Shown: piece after piece, positions 1 to 8,503 of the stretch
Layout: each line of letters starts with the position of its first letter
How positions within the stretch are numbered: the first letter of the stretch is position 1
NCBI GenBank assembly: GCA_027493525.1
Contig: JAOSKN010000001.1
Location: 1,674,001 to 1,738,000 of the forward strand
DNA: 64,000 nucleotides
Source of the DNA: Planctomycetota bacterium
GTDB lineage: Bacteria; Planctomycetota; SZUA-567; H5-PLA8
Direction: 5' to 3'
Made by a program: the position numbers and the translations under genes
The notes under the pieces: model-generated
The model's input: the letters and a program-made list of their open reading frames with translations, nothing else
Databases searched by the model: none
Told to the model about the DNA's origin: nothing

Positions 1-1
1 A

Positions 2-1060
2 CTGCTTGCCACGTTGCGAGACGAAAAGCTCCGCGTCGTCTCGGTCAACGGGTTCCCGATCCAGGACTTTCACGCGCCGCGCGTGAAGGAGCAGGTCTAC
101 GCGCCGTCGTGGACAGACCCGCGCCGCGCGCTGTACTCGCTCAAGATCGCCAAGGTCCTCGCGCACCTGCTCGGGGAGCGCACCGCCGCCGCCGTGAGCG
201 TTCCGTCGGGCGTCTTCAAGGGCGTGGCCGACGACGCGGAGACCAAGGCGCGCTGCGCGCACGTGCTGCTGGCCTGCGCGCGCGAGCTGGCGCGGCTGGA
301 GGAACTGACCGGCAAGACCATCGTGCTGGGCCTGGAGCCCGAGCCGTACACGACCGGCGAATCGCTCGAGGAGTTCGTCGCGTACTTCAACGAGTTCATC
401 CTGCGCCACGCGCGCCTGCGGTTGGCGCATGACATGGGGTGCTCGGAGAACCAGGCCGAGGATCTCGCGCGGCGCTTCGTCACGGTGAACCTGGATCTGT
501 GCCACCAAGCCGTGGAGTTCGAGGACCCGCTGGAGGACCTGAAGCGGCTGCGGGCGGAGGGCATCGTGCTGAGCGGGCTGCACGTCTCGGCGGCGCTGAA
601 GCTGCGCGAGCCGGCGGAGCACCCCGCGGCGTTCCGCGCGCTGCTGGACCTGGACGAGCCGCGCTATCTGCACCAGGTCGTCGCGAAGCGCAAGGACGGC
701 GGGCTCCAGCGCTTCAGCGACCTGCCCGAGCTGCGCGACCTGGACCGCCAGCGCGCGCGGAGCCTCTCCTGGCTGGACCTCGACGAACTGCGCTGCCACT
801 TCCACGTGCCGCTCTTCGCCGCCTTCGAGGGCGCGCTGAGCAGCACGCGGGATAGCGTCGGCCCGGCCGCCCGCTTCGCCGCGCGCGAGGGGCTCACCGA
901 CAACTTCGTCGTCGAGACGTACACGTGGGGCGTCTTGAAGGGCTTGGCCGAGCGCGGGAACGAAGCGGCAGCCCGAATCGTTGGTGATGGGGATGTGAAG
1001 GCGGGGCTGATCGAAGAATTGAAGTGGGCGCTGGGGGAACTGCAGAAGTATGAAGTATGA
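2..1060 (+). CDS. eboE: EboE-like TIM-barrel metabolite traffic protein (5' end missing)
   Basis: The reading frame is open to the window edge, so the true start lies upstream; a TTG at 14 is internal. The visible 352 residues match the xylose-isomerase-like TIM barrel of EboE: a VNGFP strand end near the start, followed by the FHAPRVKEQVY segment, GLEPEPYTTG and a conserved NLDLCHQAVEFED segment, whose acidic and His residues sit where metal ligands are expected in this fold. EboE belongs to the eboABCDEF cluster, which in cyanobacteria and many other bacteria helps move a natural-product precursor across the cytoplasmic membrane; the substrate here is unknown. The next large gene on the strand resembles EboF, which supports the call. 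The last codons run into a GAAGTATGAAG repeat that supplies the stop, so the original C-terminus may have been altered by the repeat. Confidence 0.7.
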   Translation: MLATLRDEKLRVVSVNGFPIQDFHAPRVKEQVYAPSWTDPRRALYSLKIAKVLAHLLGERTAAAVSVPSGVFKGVADDAETKARCAHVLLACARELARLEELTGKTIVLGLEPEPYTTGESLEEFVAYFNEFILRHARLRLAHDMGCSENQAEDLARRFVTVNLDLCHQAVEFEDPLEDLKRLRAEGIVLSGLHVSAALKLREPAEHPAAFRALLDLDEPRYLHQVVAKRKDGGLQRFSDLPELRDLDRQRARSLSWLDLDELRCHFHVPLFAAFEGALSSTRDSVGPAARFAAREGLTDNFVVETYTWGVLKGLAERGNEAAARIVGDGDVKAGLIEELKWALGELQKYEV

Positions 1061-1124
1061 AGTATGAAGTATGAAGTAGGAAGTAGGAAGTAGGAAGCAG
1101 GAAGCAGGAAGTAGGAAAGGAGAA
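1045..1124 (+). repeat. Family-1 repeat, left arm (GAAGTATGAAG / GAAGTAGGAAG units)
   Basis: About ten head-to-tail copies of a 7-8 base unit (GAAGTAT, GAAGTAG, GAAGCAG). The matching opposite-strand arm lies at 1561-1595, so the two arms flank the four-helix-bundle gene as an inverted repeat. The same family recurs at 31902, 33349 and 34530. Confidence 0.8.
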
Positions 1125-1164
1125 GTCCAACTCCATACTGCTAAACAAAGAGGAGAAGGATGGC

Positions 1165-1554
1165 ATGAAGCAACCAGGCGACCAGGGGTTTGATCTCAGA
1201 CTACGCACCAGGCAGTTTGCTCTTCGGATCATCCGAATGTATACGACCCTGCCCAAGCGTGGCCGGGAAGAAGTCCGCGTATTGGGCACGCAGGTATTGA
1301 GAAGCGGCACCTCGGTTGGAGCGCACTATCGCGAAGCGTATCGCGCCAAGTCCGATAAGGATTATGTCAATAAGCTGCAGGGCGCTTTGCAGGAGCTGGA
1401 GGAGACGAGATACTGGATGGAGTTATTGGTCGATTCGGAGATCGTCTCAGTGCGCAAGATGTCCGAGCTGTTCAAGGAGTCGGACGAGCTCACTGCGATC
1501 ATCGTAACTATCGTGCGCAAGGCCAAGTCGCGAAGCCCGAGGACCACAAGATAA
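1165..1554 (+). CDS. Four-helix-bundle protein (S23 / 23S rRNA intervening-sequence family)
   Basis: 129 residues, the usual size for this family. It is recognised by the FALRIIRMYTTLPK first helix, the RSGTSVGAHYREAYRAKS signature between helices 1 and 2, and the ELEETRYWMELL third helix. These small proteins form four-helix bundles that assemble into pentamers; they occur inside 23S rRNA insertions and as free-standing genes, and their function is unknown. No rRNA is nearby, so this is the free-standing type. The ATG at 1165 follows an AGGAGAAGGA Shine-Dalgarno. The gene sits between two Ebo-type genes and is enclosed by inverted family-1 repeats (1045-1124 and 1561-1595), which suggests it arrived as a cassette. 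Confidence 0.85.
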   Translation: MKQPGDQGFDLRLRTRQFALRIIRMYTTLPKRGREEVRVLGTQVLRSGTSVGAHYREAYRAKSDKDYVNKLQGALQELEETRYWMELLVDSEIVSVRKMSELFKESDELTAIIVTIVRKAKSRSPRTTR

Positions 1555-1560
1555 TGCCCG

Positions 1561-1595
1561 TCTTTCTTCTGCTTCATACTTCCTGCTTCATCCTT
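1561..1595 (+). repeat. Family-1 repeat, right arm (inverted)
   Basis: CTTCATACTTCCTGCTTCAT-type units, the reverse complement of the tandem units at 1045-1124. Together the arms could fold into a long stem enclosing the four-helix-bundle gene. Confidence 0.75.
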
Positions 1596-1621
1596 ATTGG
1601 GCCTGAGGCATCACGACGCAG

Positions 1622-3007
1622 ATGAAACCCGTTCTCGTCCTCAACGTCGTCGGCCTGACGCGCGCGCTGCTGGCCCGGCATCCCGGCGCGGCGCCGAAGC
1701 TCGAGGCGCTGGCGCGGGAGGGCCGGAGCGCGACGCTGGGGACGGTGCTGCCGGCGGTGACGTGCTCGGCGCAGGCGACGTTCCTGACCGGGACGCTGCC
1801 GCGCGAGCACGGGATCGTCGCGAACGGCTGGTATTTCCGCGAGCTTTCCGAGATTCATTTCTGGAAGCAGTCGAACCGGCTCGTCGCGGGCGAGAAGCTC
1901 TGGGACGCCGGGCGCGCGCGCGATCCCCGGTTCACCTCGGCGCAGCTCTGCTGGTGGTACAACATGTACTCGGCCAACGACGTGGCGGTGACGATGCGGC
2001 CGTTCGAGGGCGGCGAGAAGGTCGTCTCGCTGCTGTATACGAAGCCGCCGGAGCTGGCTGGGCAGCTCGACGCGGAACTTGGGCCGTTCCCGCTCTTCGA
2101 CTTCTGGGGTCCGCGCGCGGGGCTGAACAGCAGCGAGTGGATCGAGCGCTGCGCGTACAGCGTGCGCAAACGCTTCGCCCCGACGCTCACGCTCGTCTAT
2201 CTCCCGCACCTCGACTACAACCTGCAGCGGCTCGGGCCGGACGATCCGGCCATCGCGGCGGACCTCGCGGGGATCGACGCGGTCGCGGGCCGGCTGATCG
2301 AGCACGCGCGCGGCTCGGGCGCCGAAGTCGTCGTGCTGAGCGAGTACGGGATTTCGAAAGTCGCCGGCGGCGTGGACCTGAACCGGGTGCTGCGCCGCGG
2401 CGGGTTCCTGGCCGTGCAGAAGCAGCTCGACTGGGAGCTGCTCGACGGCGGCGCGAGCCGCGCCTTCGCGGTCTGCGACCACCAGGTGGCGCACGTGTAC
2501 GTCGCCGATCCCGCGGACGCGCCGAAGGTCAAGGCGCTGCTGGAGCGGACCGAGGGCGTCGAGCGCGTGCTCGACGAGGCCGGCAAGCGCGAGGCGGGGC
2601 TCGACCATCCGCGCAGCGGCGAGCTGGTCGCGGTCAGCGCGCCCGACCGGTGGTTCACCTACTTCTACTGGGAGGACGACGCGAAGGCCCCGCCGTTCGC
2701 GCGGCAGGTGGACATCCACCAGAAGCCCGGCTACGACCCGCTGGAGCTGTTCCTCGACCCGGGCGTGCCCCTGAAGCTGCCGCGCATCTTCTTCAAGCTC
2801 GCGCTGCGCTCGCTGGGTTTCAACGTGGGCCCGATCGTGAATTACATCCCGTTCGACGCGAGCCTGATCCGGGGCAGCCACGGACGGCTGCCGGCAACGC
2901 GCGACGAAGGCCCGCTGTTCATCACCAGTTCAAAGGGTCTGGAGCTTCCGGAGCACCTGGAGGCCACGCAGGTGAAGGCGACGCTGCTGAAGCTAATCTT
3001 CGGCTGA
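1622..3007 (+). CDS. eboF: EboF-like nucleotide pyrophosphatase/phosphodiesterase (alkaline phosphatase superfamily)
   Basis: 461 residues. The N-terminal strand MKPVLVLNVVGLT, the VLPAVTCSAQATFLTG segment (its Thr/Ser region corresponds to the catalytic nucleophile of type I phosphodiesterases), PREHGIVANGWYFRE, and later YLPHLDYNLQRLGP and SEYGI mark a type I phosphodiesterase/nucleotide pyrophosphatase-like member of the alkaline phosphatase superfamily, using two metal ions. In ebo clusters this family is EboF and lies beside EboE, as here. No signal peptide is visible, so a cytoplasmic location is likely. The start ATG at 1622 is the first in frame; its ribosome-binding site is weak. The natural substrate is unknown. 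Confidence 0.72.
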   Translation: MKPVLVLNVVGLTRALLARHPGAAPKLEALAREGRSATLGTVLPAVTCSAQATFLTGTLPREHGIVANGWYFRELSEIHFWKQSNRLVAGEKLWDAGRARDPRFTSAQLCWWYNMYSANDVAVTMRPFEGGEKVVSLLYTKPPELAGQLDAELGPFPLFDFWGPRAGLNSSEWIERCAYSVRKRFAPTLTLVYLPHLDYNLQRLGPDDPAIAADLAGIDAVAGRLIEHARGSGAEVVVLSEYGISKVAGGVDLNRVLRRGGFLAVQKQLDWELLDGGASRAFAVCDHQVAHVYVADPADAPKVKALLERTEGVERVLDEAGKREAGLDHPRSGELVAVSAPDRWFTYFYWEDDAKAPPFARQVDIHQKPGYDPLELFLDPGVPLKLPRIFFKLALRSLGFNVGPIVNYIPFDASLIRGSHGRLPATRDEGPLFITSSKGLELPEHLEATQVKATLLKLIFG

Positions 3008-3031
3008 CGGCATGACGAGGCCGTTCGAGGT

Positions 3032-3808
3032 TCACGCTTCTGCGAGGTGCTTCACGACGAGCTGCATATCGTCCCAGACCGCCTTGCGCACTTCCTTCGT
3101 ATACTGGCGGAGCACGAAGGCCGGATGGTACGTGGGCATGACGCGGACGCCCTTGTAGAGCATCCAGCGGCCGCGCAGGCGGGTGATGCCTTCGCTGGTG
3201 CGCAGCAGCGTGCGGGCGGCCGGCGAACCGAGCGCGACGATCGCTTTCGGAGCGAGCAATTCGAGCTGCTCTTCGAGGTACGGCGAGCAAGCCGCGACCT
3301 CCTGCGGGTTGGGCGTGCGGTTGCCGGGCGGGCGGCACTTGAGCACGTTGCAGATGTAGACCTCTTCGCGCGCCAGGCCCATCGCGCCGATGATCTTATC
3401 GAGCAGTTGCCCGGCGCGGCCCACGAACGGCCGGCCGGTCGCGTCCTCGTCGGCCCCGGGGCCTTCGCCGACGAAGACGAGCTTCGCTTCGCGGTTGCCC
3501 TCGCCGAAGACCACGTGCTGGCGGCCCTGATGCAGCGGGCATTGGGTGCAGGCCAGCGCGCGCGCCTCGAGGTCCTTCCAGCGCGCGGCCTTGTCGCCGG
3601 GCTTCAAGTCCGCCGTGGCGGGAGGTTCGCCCCGCGGGCCGGCGGCCGGGTCGCGCCGAGTCGCGGCTTCCTCGGGTTGGGGCGTCTCGGCGGCGGGCGC
3701 CGGAGCGGGCGCAAGGGCCCGGGGGCGCAGGCATTCGAGCCCCAGCGCCTGTTCGAAGCGCAGCCGCGCGAGGACGGCCTGGCGCACGTCGCTCGGGTTG
3801 CCGCTCAT
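3032..3808 (-). CDS. Type-4 (iron-sulfur) uracil-DNA glycosylase
   Basis: 258 residues from an ATG at 3808 that follows a GGAGG ribosome-binding site. It removes uracil from DNA produced by cytosine deamination. The four cluster cysteines are visible at about residues 87 and 90 (CTQC), 158 (NVLKCRPPGNR) and 174 (VAACSPYLEE). The catalytic GEGPGADED-GRPFVGRAGQLL motif lies at about 115-136, and the second active-site motif YHPAFVLR is near the end. Residues 30-70 are a Pro/Ala-rich linker. The start overlaps the stop of the upstream small membrane gene by four bases (ATGA), which implies translational coupling. Confidence 0.92.
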   Translation of the reverse strand: MSGNPSDVRQAVLARLRFEQALGLECLRPRALAPAPAPAAETPQPEEAATRRDPAAGPRGEPPATADLKPGDKAARWKDLEARALACTQCPLHQGRQHVVFGEGNREAKLVFVGEGPGADEDATGRPFVGRAGQLLDKIIGAMGLAREEVYICNVLKCRPPGNRTPNPQEVAACSPYLEEQLELLAPKAIVALGSPAARTLLRTSEGITRLRGRWMLYKGVRVMPTYHPAFVLRQYTKEVRKAVWDDMQLVVKHLAEA

Positions 3809-4029
3809 GGGCGCTCGCCTCCGGGCGCTTCGAACTGGCCATGCGGCGATGCGGCGGGCCGGTCGGCCGGCCGCGAGCCGCGCCACTCGGTGTGGCCGAG
3901 CCAGGCGAGGGCGGCGACCCAGAGGCACCAGAGCGCCAGGAGCAGCCAGACCCAGATCCCGCCGGGCTGGGATGGCGGCGCGGGCTGCGCGCCGGCCGGC
4001 TCGGAGGCCCGCGCCGCGTTCTCGGCCAC
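3805..4029 (-). CDS. Small single-pass membrane protein
   Basis: 74 residues, family not recognised. A Pro/Ala-rich N-terminus is followed by one hydrophobic helix rich in Trp and Leu (IWVWLLLALWCLWVAALAWL) and a short polar tail. Its GTG start lies one base after the stop of the SurA-like gene, and its stop overlaps the start of the glycosylase gene, so it is packed inside a three-gene operon. That packing is the main reason to believe it is expressed. A membrane-anchored partner of the upstream chaperone is possible but is only inferred. Confidence 0.55.
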   Translation of the reverse strand: MAENAARASEPAGAQPAPPSQPGGIWVWLLLALWCLWVAALAWLGHTEWRGSRPADRPAASPHGQFEAPGGERP

Positions 4030-4030
4030 G

Positions 4031-5233
4031 CTACTTCTTGGCGCTTCCGCCGGCGGGGGCTTCGGTCTTCTTGCCGGGCTCGACCGACGGCTCGTCGGGA
4101 AGATCTTCGTCGGGAAAGAAGAACGCGAGCGGGATGTTCGTTTCCTTGCCGTCCTGGATGCGCAGGATCAGGCTGCGCCGCACGACCTTGCGGAACCAAT
4201 CGTCCTCGGCGTCCTGGCGCAGGCGCTCGGCCAGCGAGTCGTAAATCTTCTGATAGAGCTTGCCGTCGAGGGGCATGGCGCCGGCGGCGCGGCGCTCGAC
4301 GAGCTGCAGGAGCACCCAGCAGCCTTCCATGTCCAGGACGCGGGAAATGTTGGAGGGGAACTTCGTATCCATGCCGCGCAGGGCATCCTGCAGGAGCGGG
4401 TTGGATTCGGGGTCGATGAACTCGTCGCCGTCGGCGCCCATCATCAGGCCGCCGCGCTTCTTGGTCTCCTCGTCGTCGTCGGAGAAATCCAGCACCAGCT
4501 CGCGGAAATCCTCGTTGTAGGCGGCCAGGCGCTGGCGCAGATCCTCGGCGAGCTTGTGCGCCTCGTTGCGGACGGTCTTCACGCCCAGCGAACTCTCCAC
4601 GATGCGCGCGATCTTCAACCTGCGAATCTTCACCGCCGCCTTCCGCTGGTATTGCGCGAGGTTGTCGTGGTAATACTTCTCGACCTGCGGGCGGCTTGGC
4701 AGATCCAGCATCGTGACCAGCGAATTGCGGAACTGCTCGATCAGCATCTGCTCCTTCAATTGCGCTTCCAGTTCATTCAGCGTGTAGCCGGGCTGCCCGA
4801 AGATGCCGTCCTTCTTCAGGCCCTCGATCCACATGTCGCGGCGCTTGACGAACTGCGCGCGGTCCACCTGCAGCTTCTCGTCCTGCGCCTGCAGCCGGGC
4901 TTCCTGGAGGATCAGCTTCTCGCGGATCGCCTTGCGCAGTTGCTCGCGGAAGTGCTTGAAGTACTCCTCGTCCCACTCCTTCTGGCGCTCCTCCGTCCAC
5001 ATCCCGCGCTCCTGGTACTGGTAGCGGTACTCGCTCAGTTTCCAGAAGATCGGGCCCATGCGGTCTTCGATATCGCGCTTGGAGATCACGTCGGTATTGA
5101 CGCGGCAGACGACCTCGTTCTGAAGTTCGAGCGTCTTGGCCTGGCCGGTCGCGGGCGCTTGGGCGCGCGCGGCGCCGGCGGAAAGGCCCGCCAGGACCGC
5201 GAGCGAGACGATCCAACGCGGCGTGCGTGTCAC
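4031..5233 (-). CDS. SurA-like periplasmic chaperone / peptidyl-prolyl isomerase family protein
   Basis: 400 residues from a GTG at 5233 preceded by a strong GGGGGGAG site. This start gives a proper signal peptide (positive start, IVSLAVLAGLSAGAARAQA) that upstream starts would spoil. The first domain (VVCRVNTDVISKRDIEDRM, helical up to about residue 190) is SurA_N-like. The later part has the outline of a parvulin/PPIC domain (FRELVLDFSDDDEETKKRGG, then a GGLMMGADGDEF stretch), but the usual active-site pattern is degenerate, so chaperone activity is more likely than isomerase activity. It should act in the periplasm on outer-membrane or secreted proteins. First gene of an operon with the small membrane protein and the glycosylase. 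Confidence 0.75.
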   Translation of the reverse strand: MTRTPRWIVSLAVLAGLSAGAARAQAPATGQAKTLELQNEVVCRVNTDVISKRDIEDRMGPIFWKLSEYRYQYQERGMWTEERQKEWDEEYFKHFREQLRKAIREKLILQEARLQAQDEKLQVDRAQFVKRRDMWIEGLKKDGIFGQPGYTLNELEAQLKEQMLIEQFRNSLVTMLDLPSRPQVEKYYHDNLAQYQRKAAVKIRRLKIARIVESSLGVKTVRNEAHKLAEDLRQRLAAYNEDFRELVLDFSDDDEETKKRGGLMMGADGDEFIDPESNPLLQDALRGMDTKFPSNISRVLDMEGCWVLLQLVERRAAGAMPLDGKLYQKIYDSLAERLRQDAEDDWFRKVVRRSLILRIQDGKETNIPLAFFFPDEDLPDEPSVEPGKKTEAPAGGSAKK

Positions 5234-5422
5234 CGGACTCCCCCCATGCTGACCGCCTGGGACGGCTGAATCGAATGGAACGTCGTGCCGGATGGACGCC
5301 CCGAGGCACTCCATCTTCATCGCCTGATGCCGGCCCATTGTATAGGAGAATGGCCCGAAACAACCATTCGGCCGCCAGAGACCTGCGGAAGAACCTAATT
5401 TCACACGAACACTATCCTAACA

Positions 5423-7162
5423 TTATTCAAATGCGAGGGTCTCGCGAATCACTTCCTCGATGGTCGTGATGCCGTCGAACATCTTGAGGATTCCGGACTC
5501 GCGCAGCGTACGCATCCCGGCGGCCTGGGCCTCGGCGCGCAGGACTTCGGTGGACTTCTTGGCCAGGATCAATTCGCGCATTTTGCTGTCGACGGGCATG
5601 ATCTCGAAGATCGCGTTGCGGCCGCGGTAGCCGGTCTTGTTGCAGTTTTCGCAGCGCTTGCCGTAATAGAACTTGCGCGCGCCCACATCCTCTTTGCGCA
5701 GGCTGATCTGCAGGAGCTGGTCTTCGTCGGGCGTGTACTCGTCCTTGCACTTGCTGCAGATGCAGCGGACGAGGCGCTGGGCGACGACGGCGTAGAGCGT
5801 GGCGGCGGCGAGGAAGGCCTCGATGCCCATGTCCAGCAGGCGCGTCACGGTGCTCGGCGCGTCGTTGGTGTGGAGGGTGCTGAAGACGAGGTGTCCGGTG
5901 AGCGAGGCTTCGATGGCGATGTCGGCGGTTTCCAGGTCGCGGATTTCGCCGACGAGGATCTTGTCCGGGTCCTGGCGCAGGATCGAGCGCAGGCAGGCGG
6001 AGTAGCTGACGCCGATGGAGTCGTCGATCTGCACCTGGATGATGCCGTCGAGGTCGTACTCGACGGGGTCCTCGGTGGTGATGATCTTCACTTCGGGCGA
6101 GTTGGCTTCGTTGAGCAGGGAGTAGAGGGTGGTGGTCTTGCCGGAGCCGGTGGGGCCGGTGACGAGCACGATGCCGTTGGGCTGCTCGACGCAGCCGCGG
6201 AAGAACTCCATCTCCTCGTCGCGCATGCCCAGGCGCTCAAGGTCCAGGCTGACGACGGAGCGGTCGAGCACGCGCATCACGACCGACTCGCCGAAGACGG
6301 TGGGGAGGGTCGAGACGCGCAGGTCGATGGGGTTGCCCCCGATCAGCAGTTCGATGCGGTTGTCCTGCGGGATGCGCCGCTCGGCGATGTCCATGTTCGC
6401 CATGACTTTCACGCGGCTGACGATGGCCAGCGCGAGCTGCTTGGGGGGCGGGGTGATTTCCAGCAGCGTGCCGTCGATGCGGTAGCGGATGCGGAACTCG
6501 GACTCGAAGGGCTCGAAGTGGATGTCCGAGGCCTGGTCCTTGATGGCGGTGAGCAGGACGAGGTTGAGGAAGCGCACGACCGGCGGGGCGTTGGCCATGT
6601 CCTCGATCTTGCGCTGGTCCATCTTCCCCGTGTCCATCACGAGGTCGGCGAGGTCTTCCTTGCCGATGTCCTCCATCAGTTCCTTGATCTGCTCGCGGTC
6701 GGAGCCGTAGAGCCGTTCGATGGCTCCTTCGATCTGCCCTTCGGAGGCCACGGCGCCCTGTACGGTGCAGTTGAGGATGAAGCGCAGGTCGTCCAGCGCA
6801 TGGACGTTGCGCGGGTCGGCCATGGCCACGGTCAGGACGCCGTCGGCGAAGTCGATGGGCACGATGCGGTACATCTGGGCCATGTCCACGCTGACCATGC
6901 CGATGACTTCTTCGGTGATCTCCAGTTCTTCCAGGTTCACCACCGGCATCTGGTGCTGGATCGCCAGCGCCTGGAGCACGTCTTCCTCGGTGATGACGCC
7001 CATCTCGATGAGGATCTGGCCGATGGGGCCGCCCTTCTCGGCCTGCGCGGCCAGTCCCTGTTCGAGCTGGGCGTCGTCGAGGACGCCCATCTCGATGAGG
7101 ATCCGACCGATGGGCCTGCGTTCGCCGTAGTCGCCGCCGTCGGCTTCCGCGACCATTTGCAT
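5423..7162 (-). CDS. PilB/GspE-type secretion and type IV pilus assembly ATPase (first copy)
   Basis: About 579 residues. It powers assembly of a type IV pilus or type II secretion pseudopilus at the inner membrane. Order: an N-terminal MshEN/GspE-N region with two near-identical PIGxILIEMG segments, then the second half-domain (MPVVNLEEL to AIERLYG), then the ATPase with Walker A GPTGSGKTTTLYS, Walker B ILVGEIRDLETA, His box HLVFSTLHTND and a four-cysteine zinc element (CSKCKDEY and CENCNKTGYRGR). A GGGGAG site favours ATG 7162 or 7156 over the upstream GTG at 7186. It is the last gene of the operon after a second PilB-like gene and pilT. The RLGxxG c-di-GMP motif is degenerate here (PIGR/PIGQ). 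Confidence 0.93.
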   Translation of the reverse strand: MQMVAEADGGDYGERRPIGRILIEMGVLDDAQLEQGLAAQAEKGGPIGQILIEMGVITEEDVLQALAIQHQMPVVNLEELEITEEVIGMVSVDMAQMYRIVPIDFADGVLTVAMADPRNVHALDDLRFILNCTVQGAVASEGQIEGAIERLYGSDREQIKELMEDIGKEDLADLVMDTGKMDQRKIEDMANAPPVVRFLNLVLLTAIKDQASDIHFEPFESEFRIRYRIDGTLLEITPPPKQLALAIVSRVKVMANMDIAERRIPQDNRIELLIGGNPIDLRVSTLPTVFGESVVMRVLDRSVVSLDLERLGMRDEEMEFFRGCVEQPNGIVLVTGPTGSGKTTTLYSLLNEANSPEVKIITTEDPVEYDLDGIIQVQIDDSIGVSYSACLRSILRQDPDKILVGEIRDLETADIAIEASLTGHLVFSTLHTNDAPSTVTRLLDMGIEAFLAAATLYAVVAQRLVRCICSKCKDEYTPDEDQLLQISLRKEDVGARKFYYGKRCENCNKTGYRGRNAIFEIMPVDSKMRELILAKKSTEVLRAEAQAAGMRTLRESGILKMFDGITTIEEVIRETLAFE

Positions 7163-7214
7163 CGACTCCCCGCCTGGAATGTCCACGCCGATCCTCGTTT
7201 CCCGCGGCCGCGCC

Positions 7215-8474
7215 TCAGCGCTGGCGCCGCTTCATCGACTCCGTGTATTCGCGCACCTTCGATTCCAGGCCCACCGGCTCCTGGCACTTGCGCATCATTT
7301 CGTTGTAGGTGATCGACTGACGCGTCCAGAGGTTGAAGAGGAAGTCGTCGAGCAGGACGTTGCCTTCCTTCGCGCCGGTCTGGATGTGCGAGTTGATCTT
7401 GTAGGTCTCGCCCTTGCGGATCAGGGACTCCATCGCGTCGTTGGTGAACATCAACTCGAAGGCCGCCACGCGGCCCTTGCCGTCGGCCGTCGGCAGGAGG
7501 GTCTGCGAGACGACGGCCTTGAGCGTGACGGCGAGCTGCGTGCGCACCTGCGCCTGCTGGTTGGTCGGGAAGGCGTCCACGATGCGGTCCACGGTCTCGG
7601 CGGCGCCCGTCGTGTGTAGCGTGCCGAAGACCAGGTGCCCGGTTTCCGCCGCGGTGATCGCCGTCGAGATGGTATCCAGGTCGCGCATTTCGCCGACCAG
7701 GATCACGTCGGGGTCCTGGCGCAGCGCGCGGCGCAGGGCCTCGGGGAAGCTCGGCACGTCCACGCCCAGCTCGCGCTGGGTCACCACGCACTTGCGGTGC
7801 GTATGGAAATACTCGATGGGGTCCTCGATGGTGATGATGTGGTCGCTGCGCTCGGAGTTGATGAAGTCGATCATCGTCGCGAGCGTGGTGGTCTTGCCGC
7901 TGCCGGTGGGGCCGGTGACCAGCACCAAGCCGCGCGGGCGCATGCAGAGATCCTTGACGACCGGCGGCAGCCCGATCTCCTCGAAGCTGCGCAGGCGGTT
8001 GGGGATCAGGCGCAGCACGAGCCCGACGACGCCCTTCTGCCGGAAGACCGAGACGCGGAAGCGCGCCTTGTCGCCGTAGGAGAAGCCGAAGTCGGTCCCG
8101 CCGCGCTCGGAGAGTTCCTGCTGATGCCGGTCGCTGGTGATGGACTTCATCAGCTTCTGGGTGTCTTCGAGGGTCAGCGGGTTGTTGCCGAGGTTGTGGA
8201 GTTCGCCGCGCACGCGCACCGCCGGAGGGCGGCCCACGGCCAGATGCAGGTCCGAGGCGTCGTACTTGAGCACCGCCTCCAGCAGGCGCGTGATGTCGGC
8301 CTTCGCGCCGCCGTCGCGGATGCCGCCCCCGCTTCCGGCGGCGGCCAAGGCGGGCGCAGCGGGGGCCGCGGGGCGCACCGGCGTCGCGCCGACGGGCATT
8401 CCCGCCGGTTGCGCGCGTACGGGCGATCCCGCGCCCGGCGTGCCGGGGTTGCGTGCCGGTTGGTTCGGTTGCAT
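7215..8474 (-). CDS. pilT: PilT type IV pilus retraction ATPase
   Basis: About 419 residues. A disordered Pro/Ala/Gly-rich N-terminal extension of about 55 residues precedes a standard PilT core: ASDLHLAVGRPP, Walker A GPTGSGKTTTLAT, the ITIEDPIEYFHTHRKC Asp box, Walker B ILVGEMRDLDT and HLVFGTLHTTGAAETVDRI, whose His-box wording is typical of PilT rather than PilB. It disassembles pilin at the pilus base to drive retraction and twitching. GTG at 8480 (6 bases after AAGGGAG) is an alternative start to ATG 8474. It lies between two PilB/GspE-like genes, 29 bases after the upstream one. Confidence 0.95.
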   Translation of the reverse strand: MQPNQPARNPGTPGAGSPVRAQPAGMPVGATPVRPAAPAAPALAAAGSGGGIRDGGAKADITRLLEAVLKYDASDLHLAVGRPPAVRVRGELHNLGNNPLTLEDTQKLMKSITSDRHQQELSERGGTDFGFSYGDKARFRVSVFRQKGVVGLVLRLIPNRLRSFEEIGLPPVVKDLCMRPRGLVLVTGPTGSGKTTTLATMIDFINSERSDHIITIEDPIEYFHTHRKCVVTQRELGVDVPSFPEALRRALRQDPDVILVGEMRDLDTISTAITAAETGHLVFGTLHTTGAAETVDRIVDAFPTNQQAQVRTQLAVTLKAVVSQTLLPTADGKGRVAAFELMFTNDAMESLIRKGETYKINSHIQTGAKEGNVLLDDFLFNLWTRQSITYNEMMRKCQEPVGLESKVREYTESMKRRQR

Positions 8475-8503
8475 GCCCACGTATCGCTCCCTTCTCGAAG
8501 CGC

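Noticed and set aside
3047..5269. Long plus-strand open frame of 740 codons opposite the glycosylase and SurA-like genes
   Set aside because: It overlaps three well-supported minus-strand genes, lacks any recognisable domain and has the biased composition expected of the complement of GC-rich genes.
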